Source of the DNA: an uncultured Cytophagaceae bacterium
GTDB lineage: Bacteria > Bacteroidota > Bacteroidia > Cytophagales > Spirosomataceae
Length of the DNA: 63,584 nucleotides
Assembly (NCBI GenBank): GCA_903898715.1
Contig: CAIUGL010000049.1
Coordinates: 1 to 63,584, forward strand
Direction: 5' to 3'
This document shows positions 9,527 to 18,885 of the stretch, piece by piece. Within the stretch, counting starts at the first letter, position 1, and each line of letters starts with the position of its first letter. The notes below the pieces were generated by a model, which saw nothing but the letters and a program-made list of their open reading frames with translations, had not been told where the DNA came from and ran no database searches. A program made the position numbers and the translations under genes.

Positions 9527-10987
9527 ATTTTTATAGTAAGTTAACTGGAGGCCAGGTGTGTTATTCGCACCTGGTTTTCTATTTCCAAACTGATAATTGC
9601 CCAGCAATATATCAATATCTCCATCGTGATCCACATCGCCCGCATCCATCGCGATGTAATGTCCATCTCCAGGGATCTTCAAATTGCTTACGTTAAACTT
9701 CATGTTTCCCTGATTTTGGAAATATAAAAAAGACTCAATTTTTCCCTGGTCATTCTCAGCGAAGAATGCGATCATCGCTAAATCTAAATCGCCATCTTGA
9801 TCAAAATCTCGCGCCAGTGTTTTATATGCCCCATAAACTGGATAGAAAAAGGCTTCTTTGAAATTGTAGCGCTTGTCATTTAGATAAATACGCACGCCAT
9901 GGTATCCTTTTTTAGCATACGAGTAATCCGCATTATCTCCATTCGTAATCATAATGTCATCAAAGCCATCTTTGTTGAAATCAGCAACTTCCATGTAATT
10001 ACTTCCGGAAACACTTTCAAACTGTAATAATGGCTTTTCAACAAAAATGCCACTTGACTTATTAATATACAGCGAAACCCCTTCTCTAGCCTGCGCCATG
10101 AGCACCATAAAATCGGGTTTCCCATCGCCAGTAAAATCCTTCACTACGACGTTTCGAGCTCCCGGAGCTACTTTTAAGTTGTTTTTTTTCTTGGTTTTTC
10201 CATCGACCCAACTGAGTTTTCCGGCCTCAAATCCAAACTCACAAATTAAGTAATCAGTCGTGCCATCTTGATTGAAGTCTGCCAATTGTACATCAACAGG
10301 TCTTGTTAGGGAGTCTGCAAGTGTGACTTGCTTCTTGTTTTCGTCAATCGAAACGAGTTGGCCAATATGCTGATCATTCGGATACAATTTTCCAATGCCA
10401 ACAGCATATGCATTCTTTCCTACGAATTGTGTGTGAACAATGGGCGTAGGTGTCTGAATGGTTTGCTTAATTTTCAGTTTTTCATCTAATATCCATAGTT
10501 TGTGCATGCGAGTACCTACCCAAACCTCAGATTTCTGTGGGTGTATGCGAATGGATGTAACAGCTCCCATAGGATCAGCGGGGGAAATAAAAGATTCCCG
10601 TTTGAAATGTAAAAGGTCGGAACTGATTGGACTGCGTTTCGGTTGGGGCAATGGTTTTTCGGGTGCTTTTGCCGTGTAATAGGCTACGATTAAATCCCAA
10701 TCCTCCTGGCTAATTTTAGGGGTTTCTGGATAGATATCTAATCGCATGGCACTTTGATATTGCTCATCTGGAATTTTGGTGAGTAGTTCAAAGCGATTGC
10801 CAATACCTAATCGATAAGCCATTTCTGGTAATACCCCCTCGTTCCATGTTTTCTTGTCTAGCAAACTTGGATCTGGGAATTTATGGCAAGAACCACAGTT
10901 TTGCTTGGCAAGTGCTTCCCCTTTTTCTTCAGGTGTTTGCTGGCATGAAAAACAAAAAATAACGACTATAAGGGCTAAAAAACGCAT
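9515..10987 (-). CDS. Haem c (CxxCH) FG-GAP-repeat lipoprotein
   Basis: A 490-residue exported lipoprotein (lipobox CFSC, Cys15). A short cytochrome-c-like module at its N-terminus has the haem-binding CGSCH at residues 31-35 and a possible axial methionine in LPEMAYRLG near 56. The rest is a FG-GAP/VCBS propeller with calcium loops (DFNQDGTTD, DFNKDGFDD, DFDQDGDLD, DVDHDGDID). A paralogue with the same architecture is encoded at 43539. It is the last gene of a minus-strand operon behind PBP1A (2-base gap) and converges on the FG-GAP/ASPIC gene with a 12-base overlap. Haem attachment is predicted from the motif only; electron transfer, sensing or catalysis remain open. Confidence 0.8.
   Translation of the reverse strand: MRFLALIVVIFCFSCQQTPEEKGEALAKQNCGSCHKFPDPSLLDKKTWNEGVLPEMAYRLGIGNRFELLTKIPDEQYQSAMRLDIYPETPKISQEDWDLIVAYYTAKAPEKPLPQPKRSPISSDLLHFKRESFISPADPMGAVTSIRIHPQKSEVWVGTRMHKLWILDEKLKIKQTIQTPTPIVHTQFVGKNAYAVGIGKLYPNDQHIGQLVSIDENKKQVTLADSLTRPVDVQLADFNQDGTTDYLICEFGFEAGKLSWVDGKTKKKNNLKVAPGARNVVVKDFTGDGKPDFMVLMAQAREGVSLYINKSSGIFVEKPLLQFESVSGSNYMEVADFNKDGFDDIMITNGDNADYSYAKKGYHGVRIYLNDKRYNFKEAFFYPVYGAYKTLARDFDQDGDLDLAMIAFFAENDQGKIESFLYFQNQGNMKFNVSNLKIPGDGHYIAMDAGDVDHDGDIDILLGNYQFGNRKPGANNTPGLQLTYYKNLLR
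9552..9578 (+). terminator. Hairpin terminator inside the opposite gene
   Basis: CCAGGTGTG (9552-9560) pairs with CGCACCTGG (9566-9574) around TTATT and is followed by TTTT. It lies 26 bases after the stop of the plus-strand FG-GAP/ASPIC gene, within the last codons of the convergent minus-strand gene. Confidence 0.5.
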
Positions 10988-10989
10988 AT

Positions 10990-13302
10990 TTATTGAGTGA
11001 GAGGTGCTTCAGTGGCAGTTGAATCTACCGCCACGCGACCATTACAACTAAAATCAAAAACAAAATTTTCAGGTTTGATGAATGGCATCTTTCGATACCC
11101 CTCGATCGCTAAAGACTGGTCGGCATATACCTTCTCCATGAATTTCGCATAAGCTGGCATCGCCATTTTGGCCCCTTGACCAAGCGCCAAACTACGGAAG
11201 TGGATACTGCGATCGTCACCGCCAACCCATACACCAGCCACTAATTTTTGAGTAACTCCCATAAACCAGCCATCTGAATAATTTGAGGTCGTACCTGTTT
11301 TGGCGCCTATTTCATTCCCCGCAACAATCGATGTACGCTTCAAACCCTCGGCTGTACCACCGGGTTCATGGACCGCACCTTGTAACATGTACGTCATTAA
11401 ATAGGCTGTTTCTGGCTTGATGACTGCTTTTACGGGAGGAGAATACTCGCGGAGTACATTGCCCACTTTATCTGTAATCTTTAACACTAAAATAGGTTCA
11501 ATTTTTTCACCACCATTGGCGAGCGTGGCGTAGCCAGAGACTTGTTCCAATAAGGATACTTCAGATGCACCTAAACATAAGGAAGGTACTTCGTTTAATG
11601 GACTATTGATTCCACATTTATGGGCAAATTCTGCAATCTTATCCGGGCCTAATTGCTTCATTAGTTTGGCAGAAATGGAGTTAATGGATAATCCCATTGC
11701 TCGCCGCATTTTCATATTTTGGTAGCTGTATTTGCCATCTGAATTTTGCGGTGTCCACGTTCCTCCGCTTAGTCCATCTTCTTCACCAAAAGTCACAGGT
11801 TCATCCACCAATTCATCACATGGAGTAACGATTTCATTTTCAATGGCCGCTCCGTACACAAATGGTTTAAAGGTCGAACCCGGCTGACGCTTACTTTGCG
11901 AAATGTGGTCGAATTTAAAGTACTTGTAATTGATGCCTCCGATCCAGGCTTTGACGTGTCCATTCATCGGATCCATCGCCATCATGCCGCAGTTTAATAT
12001 GCGTTTATAATAGTTTAACGAATCCATCGGACTCAAGGTGGTGTCTTTGTCGCCATCGTAGGTAAAGACGGTCATTTTGATTGGCTTGCGTAATTCTTCC
12101 CATACTTTGAATTCGTCGTTGTTGTAGGCCGACATTAAATCGCGGTAGCGCTGGGTGCGTTTCATGGCATCGCGCAAGAAGCCCTTGATTTCTTTCATTT
12201 CTTCATTGACCCATGGATTGCGTCCTCGCCAATGATCATAAAATAACTTTTGTTCCGCACGCATGTGCTCTCGAACGGATTCCTCCGCGTATTTCTGCAT
12301 GCGTGAATCGATACTCGTATATATGCGTAACCCGCTGGTATAGAGGTTTAACTGCTGATCCTCTGGACGTTCTTGATTTAACTCTTTGATAGCAGCCAAT
12401 ACCTGCTGGCGAATAGCTTCTCTGAAATAGGGCGCTGCTCCCGTATTCTGATTTTCGACACGATAGCGCAAATTGAGTGGCTCATCTTGCAATTTGGGAA
12501 GTTCCTCTTCCGTGATGAATTCATATTTGGCTAGTTGGCCTAACACCACATTCCTGCGTTCCATCGTCCTTTCTGGACGAACGCGCGGGTCATACAACGA
12601 AGGATTTTGGAGTAGGCCGATTAGCGTGGCGGCCTCCGGAAGAGTTACGTCTTGCAGGTCTTTTTGGAAATAGGTCCGGCAGGCCACTTGGATTCCATAG
12701 GCATTATTACCAAAACTTACCTCATTTAGGTACATGGCCATGATCTCTTGTTTGGTATAGCGACGTTCCAAACGGATAGCTAAAATCCATTCTTTGACTT
12801 TGGCAATCACGGTTCTTACGCCATCGATTTTCATTAATAAGCCTAAGTAAACGGGATCATCTTCGCCAAATTCCATTGAGCGCGTATGAAATAAATTTTT
12901 GGCTAATTGCTGTGAAATGGTACTTCCTCCGCCGGCAGTACCTAATGAAAATACGACACGAAACATGGAGCGGATGTCAATTCCCGAATGTGACGTAAAG
13001 CGGGCGTCTTCCGTAGACACAAGCGTATTAACGATATTGTCAGGGAGCTGTTCAAATTCAAGGGGATTGCGATTCTCGCGGAAGTATTTTCCAATCTCTT
13101 GACCATCCTCCGAAATCACCAGTGAGGCCATTTGGCTTTTGGGATTCTCTAATTCATACAAACTGGGCATACCACCAAACAACCATAAAAAATTGTAATT
13201 CACGGCCACAATAAACAGGATAGATGCGGCGGTCGTACCGAGAAAAAATCGGTACATGAATCGGATAAATTTGGCATACTTTCCTGCTTCGAATGCAAAC
13301 AT
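10990..13302 (-). CDS. Penicillin-binding protein 1A, bifunctional transglycosylase/transpeptidase
   Basis: A class A PBP of 770 residues that polymerises lipid II into glycan strands and cross-links them on the outer face of the inner membrane. One N-terminal membrane anchor covers residues about 17-40. The GT51 domain has the catalytic glutamate in STEDARFTSHSG (Glu98) and the GGSTISQQLAKN motif. The transpeptidase domain has Ser-x-x-Lys in GSTFKPF (near residue 476), Ser-x-Asn in GLSINS and KTGTTSNYSDGWF. It lies between the SprE/PorW-like gene (1-base gap) and the haem FG-GAP gene (2-base gap), so the three are very probably cotranscribed. Confidence 0.95.
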   Translation of the reverse strand: MFAFEAGKYAKFIRFMYRFFLGTTAASILFIVAVNYNFLWLFGGMPSLYELENPKSQMASLVISEDGQEIGKYFRENRNPLEFEQLPDNIVNTLVSTEDARFTSHSGIDIRSMFRVVFSLGTAGGGSTISQQLAKNLFHTRSMEFGEDDPVYLGLLMKIDGVRTVIAKVKEWILAIRLERRYTKQEIMAMYLNEVSFGNNAYGIQVACRTYFQKDLQDVTLPEAATLIGLLQNPSLYDPRVRPERTMERRNVVLGQLAKYEFITEEELPKLQDEPLNLRYRVENQNTGAAPYFREAIRQQVLAAIKELNQERPEDQQLNLYTSGLRIYTSIDSRMQKYAEESVREHMRAEQKLFYDHWRGRNPWVNEEMKEIKGFLRDAMKRTQRYRDLMSAYNNDEFKVWEELRKPIKMTVFTYDGDKDTTLSPMDSLNYYKRILNCGMMAMDPMNGHVKAWIGGINYKYFKFDHISQSKRQPGSTFKPFVYGAAIENEIVTPCDELVDEPVTFGEEDGLSGGTWTPQNSDGKYSYQNMKMRRAMGLSINSISAKLMKQLGPDKIAEFAHKCGINSPLNEVPSLCLGASEVSLLEQVSGYATLANGGEKIEPILVLKITDKVGNVLREYSPPVKAVIKPETAYLMTYMLQGAVHEPGGTAEGLKRTSIVAGNEIGAKTGTTSNYSDGWFMGVTQKLVAGVWVGGDDRSIHFRSLALGQGAKMAMPAYAKFMEKVYADQSLAIEGYRKMPFIKPENFVFDFSCNGRVAVDSTATEAPLTQ

Positions 13303-13303
13303 G

Positions 13304-15397
13304 TTAACGGTTGTTTTGGGTAAATTTTTCCAACAAGGCTTTCACTTCGGGTATGAGCGGACTTTTCGGATAGGCCTGTTCAAATTGTTTGAGTTCTTTT
13401 TTATATCGGTCAAAATCCTTTAAGCCGCCATAACTTTGGGCCTTTAAAAATACAATTTTATCTTCCCATTTACTACCTGGAAAAGATTGAAGCAGTAAAT
13501 CAGCTTGCGCGATACAGGCGGTAAAGTCTCCAGATTTAAATTGCGCAAAAGCTTTTTCGTAATTTTTCTGTGCTTCTAATTCTTTTCCCTCGGTTAAGCC
13601 ACCAAATTCCAAGGTCAAAATCGCTTGCTTGAAATATGAATTCGGGTATTTGTCAAAAAGAAGTTGGCGATATGTCTTCGGTTTATCCGAACTTAAATAG
13701 AGTAGATAAAGTGCTTCAGCCTCAAAGGAAGTCAGAGGATAATCGCCCAGCAAATGCGTTAATGAATTGGTTGCTAAGTCATTTTTCGCCAATTCAAGTT
13801 TGGCATATTTGCCTAAATCGAACAATGCTTTTTCTCGTTTTTTCTGAATGTCAGCTTGTTGTTTTTCGGTACGCGGAATGGAGTTAAGCCAAATCTGAAG
13901 TGAATCTTGCGTTTGTGCTGATTCGCCTACCATATTCGTCTGAGCCACAGTACTTGGCATAAGCGGTGCATCAGTCAGTACTGCCGCCTGCTTGTTTTTG
14001 CGATTCCAAAAATCTTCTAAGGTGCGCATACCCCATTTGGTGCTAAATTCTTGTTGGCCCTGCACCCGAGCCTGATCGTTGTAGAAATAAAAACTTTGCT
14101 GTTCGGGCGTTGACGGCCTACGCGTAAATGTGGCCAAACTTACATTCGACGTAGAGGCAATAGTTAATTGAACCGAATCCTTTTTTGCTTTTTTCGACTT
14201 TTGGATTTTCTCATACATCGCCTTTAAGTCAATGTCGGACCGTTGACCTAATTTCAACAAGGAGTCCTGTAATTGAATCGAACCATCTAGGCGCGCAAAT
14301 TCGCCCCACTGTGTCCGCAATTTTTGGGCTAATTGATATTGACTGTGTTGGCCAGGTAAAAATGTCGCTGCTGAGTCGAAATAGTTTGCTGCATTGCGGT
14401 AGTCTTTCAATTGGTTGGAGAACAGCTGGCCCAACTGGAAATACAATTCGCCTTTATTGGGATTGTTTGTGCCTCCATTTTCCCAGTTCTTTCGGGCCAA
14501 ATCATAGTCTTTGTTCTGGAAATGTATTTGACCAATGGCTAGAAAAATATCAGATTGTAGGTCTTGATTCTTCGGGTCTTTGACAAGTTTTTCTAATCCT
14601 GGGATATTTTCAGTTAAGGACAATATCGCTATTTGTGCATGCAAGGTTAGGCTATAGCTAGACTTTTGTTTCAGGCATTGCTCGTAAGCTTTTCGTGCGG
14701 CAGCGGTTTGCCCAAGCTCTTGATGCATTTGGCCAAGTATGTAGAATAGTCGGCCACGTTCTGCTCGATTTTTTACGCGGGGAGCGGCTTTTTCTAGAAG
14801 AGGAATCGATTTGGCAATTGCATTTTGTTTTTGGTAGGCGAAGGCTTGAACCAATAATAAGTGTTGCTCTTGGTTTGCATTCATCGGATTTTCTGCGATG
14901 AAATTAAACACCTTCTGCGCAGAAGGGTAGTCGGCCTGATGCAGGTAGATCGTAGCTAATTCGATGAGTGCCGACTGCTGTGTTTTCGGGTCGTGTTCGA
15001 TCGAATTGATATATTTAAACGTCTCTAATGCATTTGTTAGATCATGCTGGAGGAGTCTGCCGCGGCCAATAATCAAATAGGCGTCGTCTACGAAGCGGGA
15101 GTTTTGATGCCGATCGATGACTAAGGTTGCTTTACGAACGAGGTTCGCAATCTCTTTGGCATAGCTTTGTGAAAAGCTTGTATCGATGGGGGCTAGAATG
15201 GGTAACGCATTAGAGAAATTTTCTTTTTTCTCTTCCCTTACTTTGTTCGTCAATGAGATTAGCAATCGGTCTGCCTGAAAAATGGCGTTGTACTTGGCAT
15301 TCACATTATGAAAAGCTACGGCAGCAGGTCGAGTGCTTTGCTGGGAACAGGCCCAGTTGAGCATCACGAGGATTAAAGCTGCCAACAGTTTATTCAT
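13304..15397 (-). CDS. TPR-repeat lipoprotein, SprE/PorW-like (gliding / type IX secretion)
   Basis: A 697-residue lipoprotein (lipobox LNWAC, Cys17) made largely of tetratricopeptide repeats (for example GRLFYILGQMHQELGQTAAA and FLAIGQIHFQNKDYDLARKN). The mature N-terminus (HNVNAKYNAIFQADRLL, then DDAYLIIGRGRLL) resembles the SprE/PorW lipoproteins needed for gliding and type IX secretion, in which PorW links cytoplasmic-membrane and outer-membrane parts. It is somewhat shorter than typical SprE, so a different TPR lipoprotein role cannot be excluded. It is first in the operon with PBP1A and the haem FG-GAP gene, and an exact TAAATTTG box lies 23 bases upstream. Confidence 0.68.
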   Translation of the reverse strand: MNKLLAALILVMLNWACSQQSTRPAAVAFHNVNAKYNAIFQADRLLISLTNKVREEKKENFSNALPILAPIDTSFSQSYAKEIANLVRKATLVIDRHQNSRFVDDAYLIIGRGRLLQHDLTNALETFKYINSIEHDPKTQQSALIELATIYLHQADYPSAQKVFNFIAENPMNANQEQHLLLVQAFAYQKQNAIAKSIPLLEKAAPRVKNRAERGRLFYILGQMHQELGQTAAARKAYEQCLKQKSSYSLTLHAQIAILSLTENIPGLEKLVKDPKNQDLQSDIFLAIGQIHFQNKDYDLARKNWENGGTNNPNKGELYFQLGQLFSNQLKDYRNAANYFDSAATFLPGQHSQYQLAQKLRTQWGEFARLDGSIQLQDSLLKLGQRSDIDLKAMYEKIQKSKKAKKDSVQLTIASTSNVSLATFTRRPSTPEQQSFYFYNDQARVQGQQEFSTKWGMRTLEDFWNRKNKQAAVLTDAPLMPSTVAQTNMVGESAQTQDSLQIWLNSIPRTEKQQADIQKKREKALFDLGKYAKLELAKNDLATNSLTHLLGDYPLTSFEAEALYLLYLSSDKPKTYRQLLFDKYPNSYFKQAILTLEFGGLTEGKELEAQKNYEKAFAQFKSGDFTACIAQADLLLQSFPGSKWEDKIVFLKAQSYGGLKDFDRYKKELKQFEQAYPKSPLIPEVKALLEKFTQNNR

Positions 15398-15420
15398 AGG
15401 GATGGAATGCGTATAATTTT

Positions 15421-15428
15421 CAAATTTA
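15421..15428 (-). promoter_or_regulatory. -7 promoter box of the SprE/PBP1A/haem-propeller operon
   Basis: TAAATTTG on the minus strand is an exact TAnnTTTG match, 23 bases upstream of the ATG at 15397. No TTG is found at -33. Confidence 0.45.
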
Positions 15429-15492
15429 CAATATATATAAATGAAAAAGGGATAATTTTAGTGTGTGGTTAGCCGATTATTTTAATTTTTTC

Positions 15493-15678
15493 ATGAACAA
15501 TTATCAGCGATTTATTGGAGCAGCATTTCAAATGTTGGTCACCATTTTAGGAGGTGTCTATCTTGGTCGCTATTTAGACGGTTATTTTCATTTGGCAACA
15601 CCTTGGTTTACACTGGGCTTATCCTTAGGATCCATCGCTTTTGCGATGATTGCATTGATCAAAAGTCTTCCCAAATAA
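15493..15678 (+). CDS. AtpZ/AtpI-family small membrane protein
   Basis: A small protein of 61 residues with two membrane segments (FIGAAFQMLVTILGGVYLG and WFTLGLSLGSIAFAMIALI) separated by a short polar turn. This is the architecture of AtpZ/AtpI-like proteins, which are linked to Mg2+ supply and c-ring assembly of the F-type ATP synthase. The ATG at 15493 was preferred over an in-frame GTG at 15463, which would add only a short, poorly conserved-looking extension. It lies about 6 kb from the atp operon, 51 bases upstream of mrdA, so transcription with the elongation genes is possible. Confidence 0.7.
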   Translation: MNNYQRFIGAAFQMLVTILGGVYLGRYLDGYFHLATPWFTLGLSLGSIAFAMIALIKSLPK

Positions 15679-15729
15679 TTCGGAAATATGCTTAAATTGC
15701 CATGTTATTGACATAAATGTAATTTAAAC

Positions 15730-17595
15730 GTGTTTGAGGGTCGCCGACTAATCTTATTTCTTGTTTTTTTGACGGTGGCGGTAGTCTTTTTAGGCAAGTT
15801 GTTTTACCTGCAATTGATCGATGACACCTATGAGAAGGCGGCGGATAACAATGCCATTCGGAAGATTATTCAGGTTCCATTTCGCGGAGAAGTCTATGAC
15901 CGCCACGGAAAATTAATTGTATATAATACGCCAGTTTACGATGTGTACATTACGCCGCGCAAAGCTTATGTGGCGGATACGAATCGTTTTTGTGCCTTGT
16001 TTGGTATTACACGGGGATATTTTGATACCGTTACCCGTCAGGCTAGGTCATATTCCCGCGTGAAGCCATCTATTTTTATGAAGCATCTATCCAAACAAGA
16101 TTTTGCCCGCATACAAGACGCGATGGTCGATTACCCCGGTTTTTCGATTACGACTACCGCGTTTAGGACCTATCAATCGATTGCTTTTTCCAATGCGCTC
16201 GGCTATGTAGCTGAAATCAATCCCAATTCGTTAAAGGAGCAGCCGGATGATTATTACCGTCAAGGCGACTTTGTGGGGGTTTCGGGAATTGAGTCGTATT
16301 ATGAGGATGTATTGCGAGGTCAGCGTGGGGTTAAATACCGGATGGTGAACAGTAATGGAGTAGAGAAAGGCGATTATAAAAATGGGAAATTGGATGTTTA
16401 TCCAGTGGCTGGTCAAAATTTATATACGAGTATCGATATCCGCTTGCAAGAATATGCGGATAGTTTGATGATGCATAAGGTGGGAAGTGTCGTGGCTATT
16501 GAGCCGGCCACCGGAGAGATTTTAACCATGGTTTCAGCTCCCTCTTATGATCCCAGTTTGTTAGCGGGCAGAAACTTTTCAAAATATTACCAAAAACTAG
16601 CGTTAGATCCGTTGAAGCCTTTGATCAATCGGCCGCCATCTGCGTATTACCGACCGGGATCTACGTTTAAATTGGTGCAAGCTTTAGTGGGTCAGCAGCT
16701 CGGTATTATATCGGCGGGATCTGTCTTTGGCCATGCGGGGGCACCTGTGAAATGTCACGTGCATACAACGGCGCATAATGATTTGCATAATGCCATTCAG
16801 TGGTCCTGTAACCCCTATTTTTACCATGCATTTCGTAAGATATTGTATGATGGGACAACGGGTGATACCTATGAACGATCAGCTCAGGGTCTGAAGAGGT
16901 GGTCGGAGTTAGTCGCAAATTTTGGTTTTGGACGTAAACTAGGGGTGGATGTGAGTAATGAAAAACGGGGTAATTTGCCTACCGTGGAGTATTATAATAA
17001 AGTATACAAAGGGGAGAATACGTGGAAATTCTCGAATATTTATTCGTTGAGTATTGGGGAGGGAGAGCTGGTTGTTAGTCCATTGAAGATGGCCAATTTT
17101 GCTGCGATTATTGCTAATCGCGGTTGGTACATTCCCCCACATTTAGTGAAAGGCGTTGGTCCTCGTCGGACATTGGATCCATTTTATAAAAATCCGGTGT
17201 CAGTTGGCGTAGACGCCAAATACTATCCTGTAGTCATTCAAGGTATGCAAGATGCGGTTTTACACGGTACGGTAGGGGCAGATGGTCGTATTCCGGATAT
17301 CACGATGTGTGGGAAAACGGGTACATCGCAGAATCAAAAAGGAAAAGATCACTCGGTCTTTATCGCCTTTGCTCCCAAGGATAATCCGAAGATTGCGATT
17401 GCGGTGTTTGTGGAGAATGCGGGTTTCGGTGGTTTTGCTGCCGCGCCTATTGCTTCGTTGATTATTGAGAAATATTTGAAAGGACGTGTAGATCGCAAGG
17501 CGGTTGAGACGAAGTTTATGAATATGAGTTATTTGGCTAATGTGGTGTATAACCGACCGGCCAATCGCGTTAAAACGGATACTTTAAAAAAATGA
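15730..17595 (+). CDS. mrdA: Penicillin-binding protein 2, elongation transpeptidase
   Basis: A class B PBP of 621 residues, the transpeptidase of the elongasome that works with RodA in lateral wall synthesis. The start codon is GTG: MFEGRRLILFLVF leads directly into the single membrane anchor, as usual for PBP2. The pedestal domain (VPFRGEVYDRHGKLIVYN) is followed by the transpeptidase domain with Ser311 in GSTFKLVQ, SCN in WSCNPYFYH and Lys529 in CGKTGTSQNQKGKD. It overlaps rodA by four bases (ATGA), indicating translational coupling. A weak TTG-N20-TAATTTAA sequence just upstream may be its promoter. Confidence 0.95.
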   Translation: MFEGRRLILFLVFLTVAVVFLGKLFYLQLIDDTYEKAADNNAIRKIIQVPFRGEVYDRHGKLIVYNTPVYDVYITPRKAYVADTNRFCALFGITRGYFDTVTRQARSYSRVKPSIFMKHLSKQDFARIQDAMVDYPGFSITTTAFRTYQSIAFSNALGYVAEINPNSLKEQPDDYYRQGDFVGVSGIESYYEDVLRGQRGVKYRMVNSNGVEKGDYKNGKLDVYPVAGQNLYTSIDIRLQEYADSLMMHKVGSVVAIEPATGEILTMVSAPSYDPSLLAGRNFSKYYQKLALDPLKPLINRPPSAYYRPGSTFKLVQALVGQQLGIISAGSVFGHAGAPVKCHVHTTAHNDLHNAIQWSCNPYFYHAFRKILYDGTTGDTYERSAQGLKRWSELVANFGFGRKLGVDVSNEKRGNLPTVEYYNKVYKGENTWKFSNIYSLSIGEGELVVSPLKMANFAAIIANRGWYIPPHLVKGVGPRRTLDPFYKNPVSVGVDAKYYPVVIQGMQDAVLHGTVGADGRIPDITMCGKTGTSQNQKGKDHSVFIAFAPKDNPKIAIAVFVENAGFGGFAAAPIASLIIEKYLKGRVDRKAVETKFMNMSYLANVVYNRPANRVKTDTLKK

Positions 17596-18884
17596 GCGGA
17601 TCGTCAGGACAATTAAAGAGTCGGATTGATTGGATAAGCGTAGGGCTTTATGCGCTTTTTGTGCTGCTCGGCTGGATGAGTATTTATTCAGCGATATACA
17701 ATCCAGAATCGCCTTTAGGACTGACGGATGCGGCTTTTTATACGTCCAATGCGGGGAAACAATTGATATGGATCGGGACGAGTTTCGTCTTGATCATGTT
17801 TATTTTCGCGCTAGATTTTCGATTTTTTGAATCGTTTGCGGTCTTCATTTATGGCTTGTTTATTCTGCTGCTCATCGCAGTGCCCTTTTTAGGGGTAACG
17901 ATTAATGGGTCACATTCTTGGTTTAAGTTTGGTTCGGCGACGATCCAACCGGCCGAATTTGCTAAAACAGCAACAGCATTATTGTTAGCTAAATATCTAA
18001 ATGATCCACAGGTAAATTTAGGAAGATTTAAAGATCAATGGCGTGCCGCCCTTATTATTGCCTTGCCGATTTTATTAATTGTTGGTTCTAACGAAACGGG
18101 ATCTGCTCTCGTTTTTGTATCATTTATCATCTTGCTTTATCGGGAAGGTTTGCCTAGTGAGTATCCCAGTATATTACTCGGGGGTATTTTTCTTTTTGTG
18201 AGTGCGTTGATGCTCGAGCCGCTCACTATCTTTTTGATTTTGTTTTTTTTTGCCATCATATTGGTTATACTCATGCCCATATACTTGCAGCGGATGTGGC
18301 AAACCTATGTAAAAATGGCGTTGGGTATTTCAGTTATTATGACGCTGGCGATGCTTGTGGAATGGGTCGTGAACCATGTGTTAAAGGAGCATCAGCGAAA
18401 TCGAATTAAGGTCTTATTGGATCCTGGGTTTGATCCGCGCGGCTTAGGATACCAGGTAACCCAGTCTAAAATTGCGATTGGATCTGGTGGTTTTTGGGGT
18501 AAGGGTTACCTGGGAGGTACGCAGACAAAATTTGATTTTGTGCCTGAGCAGAGTACAGATTTTATTTTCTGTACGATTGGTGAAGAGTTTGGCTTTTTTG
18601 GTGTCTCGGTAGTCGTGATTTTGTTTATGGTATTTTTGTGGCGTTTAATGTATTTAGCTGATTTGCAAAGATCTCGGTTTGCCCGCGCCTATGGATTTGG
18701 GGTTGCAGGTATTCTCTTTTTTCACTTTTTGGTTAATATTGGCATGACGATTGGCCTCATGCCCATTATGGGAATTCCGCTTCCTTTCTTGAGTTACGGG
18801 GGCTCATCATTATGGTCATTCACGGTGTTGTTATTTATCTTTTTGAAGCTCGATTCCCATCGATCGGATATGTTATCGCGTTAA
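17592..18884 (+). CDS. rodA: RodA, SEDS-family peptidoglycan glycosyltransferase
   Basis: A polytopic membrane protein of 430 residues in the SEDS family. RodA polymerises glycan strands from lipid II in the elongasome with PBP2. About ten membrane segments are visible, with typical stretches such as ATIQPAEFAKTATALLLA, GLGYQVTQSKIAIGSGGFWG, VPEQSTDFIFCTIGEEFGF and the C-terminal GIPLPFLSYGGSS. It overlaps mrdA by four bases, and the next gene starts one base after its stop codon, placing a transporter gene in the same transcript. Confidence 0.95.
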   Translation: MSGSSGQLKSRIDWISVGLYALFVLLGWMSIYSAIYNPESPLGLTDAAFYTSNAGKQLIWIGTSFVLIMFIFALDFRFFESFAVFIYGLFILLLIAVPFLGVTINGSHSWFKFGSATIQPAEFAKTATALLLAKYLNDPQVNLGRFKDQWRAALIIALPILLIVGSNETGSALVFVSFIILLYREGLPSEYPSILLGGIFLFVSALMLEPLTIFLILFFFAIILVILMPIYLQRMWQTYVKMALGISVIMTLAMLVEWVVNHVLKEHQRNRIKVLLDPGFDPRGLGYQVTQSKIAIGSGGFWGKGYLGGTQTKFDFVPEQSTDFIFCTIGEEFGFFGVSVVVILFMVFLWRLMYLADLQRSRFARAYGFGVAGILFFHFLVNIGMTIGLMPIMGIPLPFLSYGGSSLWSFTVLLFIFLKLDSHRSDMLSR

Positions 18885-18885
18885 T

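Noticed and set aside
9445-9696. Open frame spanning the convergent gene ends
   Set aside because: It is a shadow of the two real genes, with no start context or family features.
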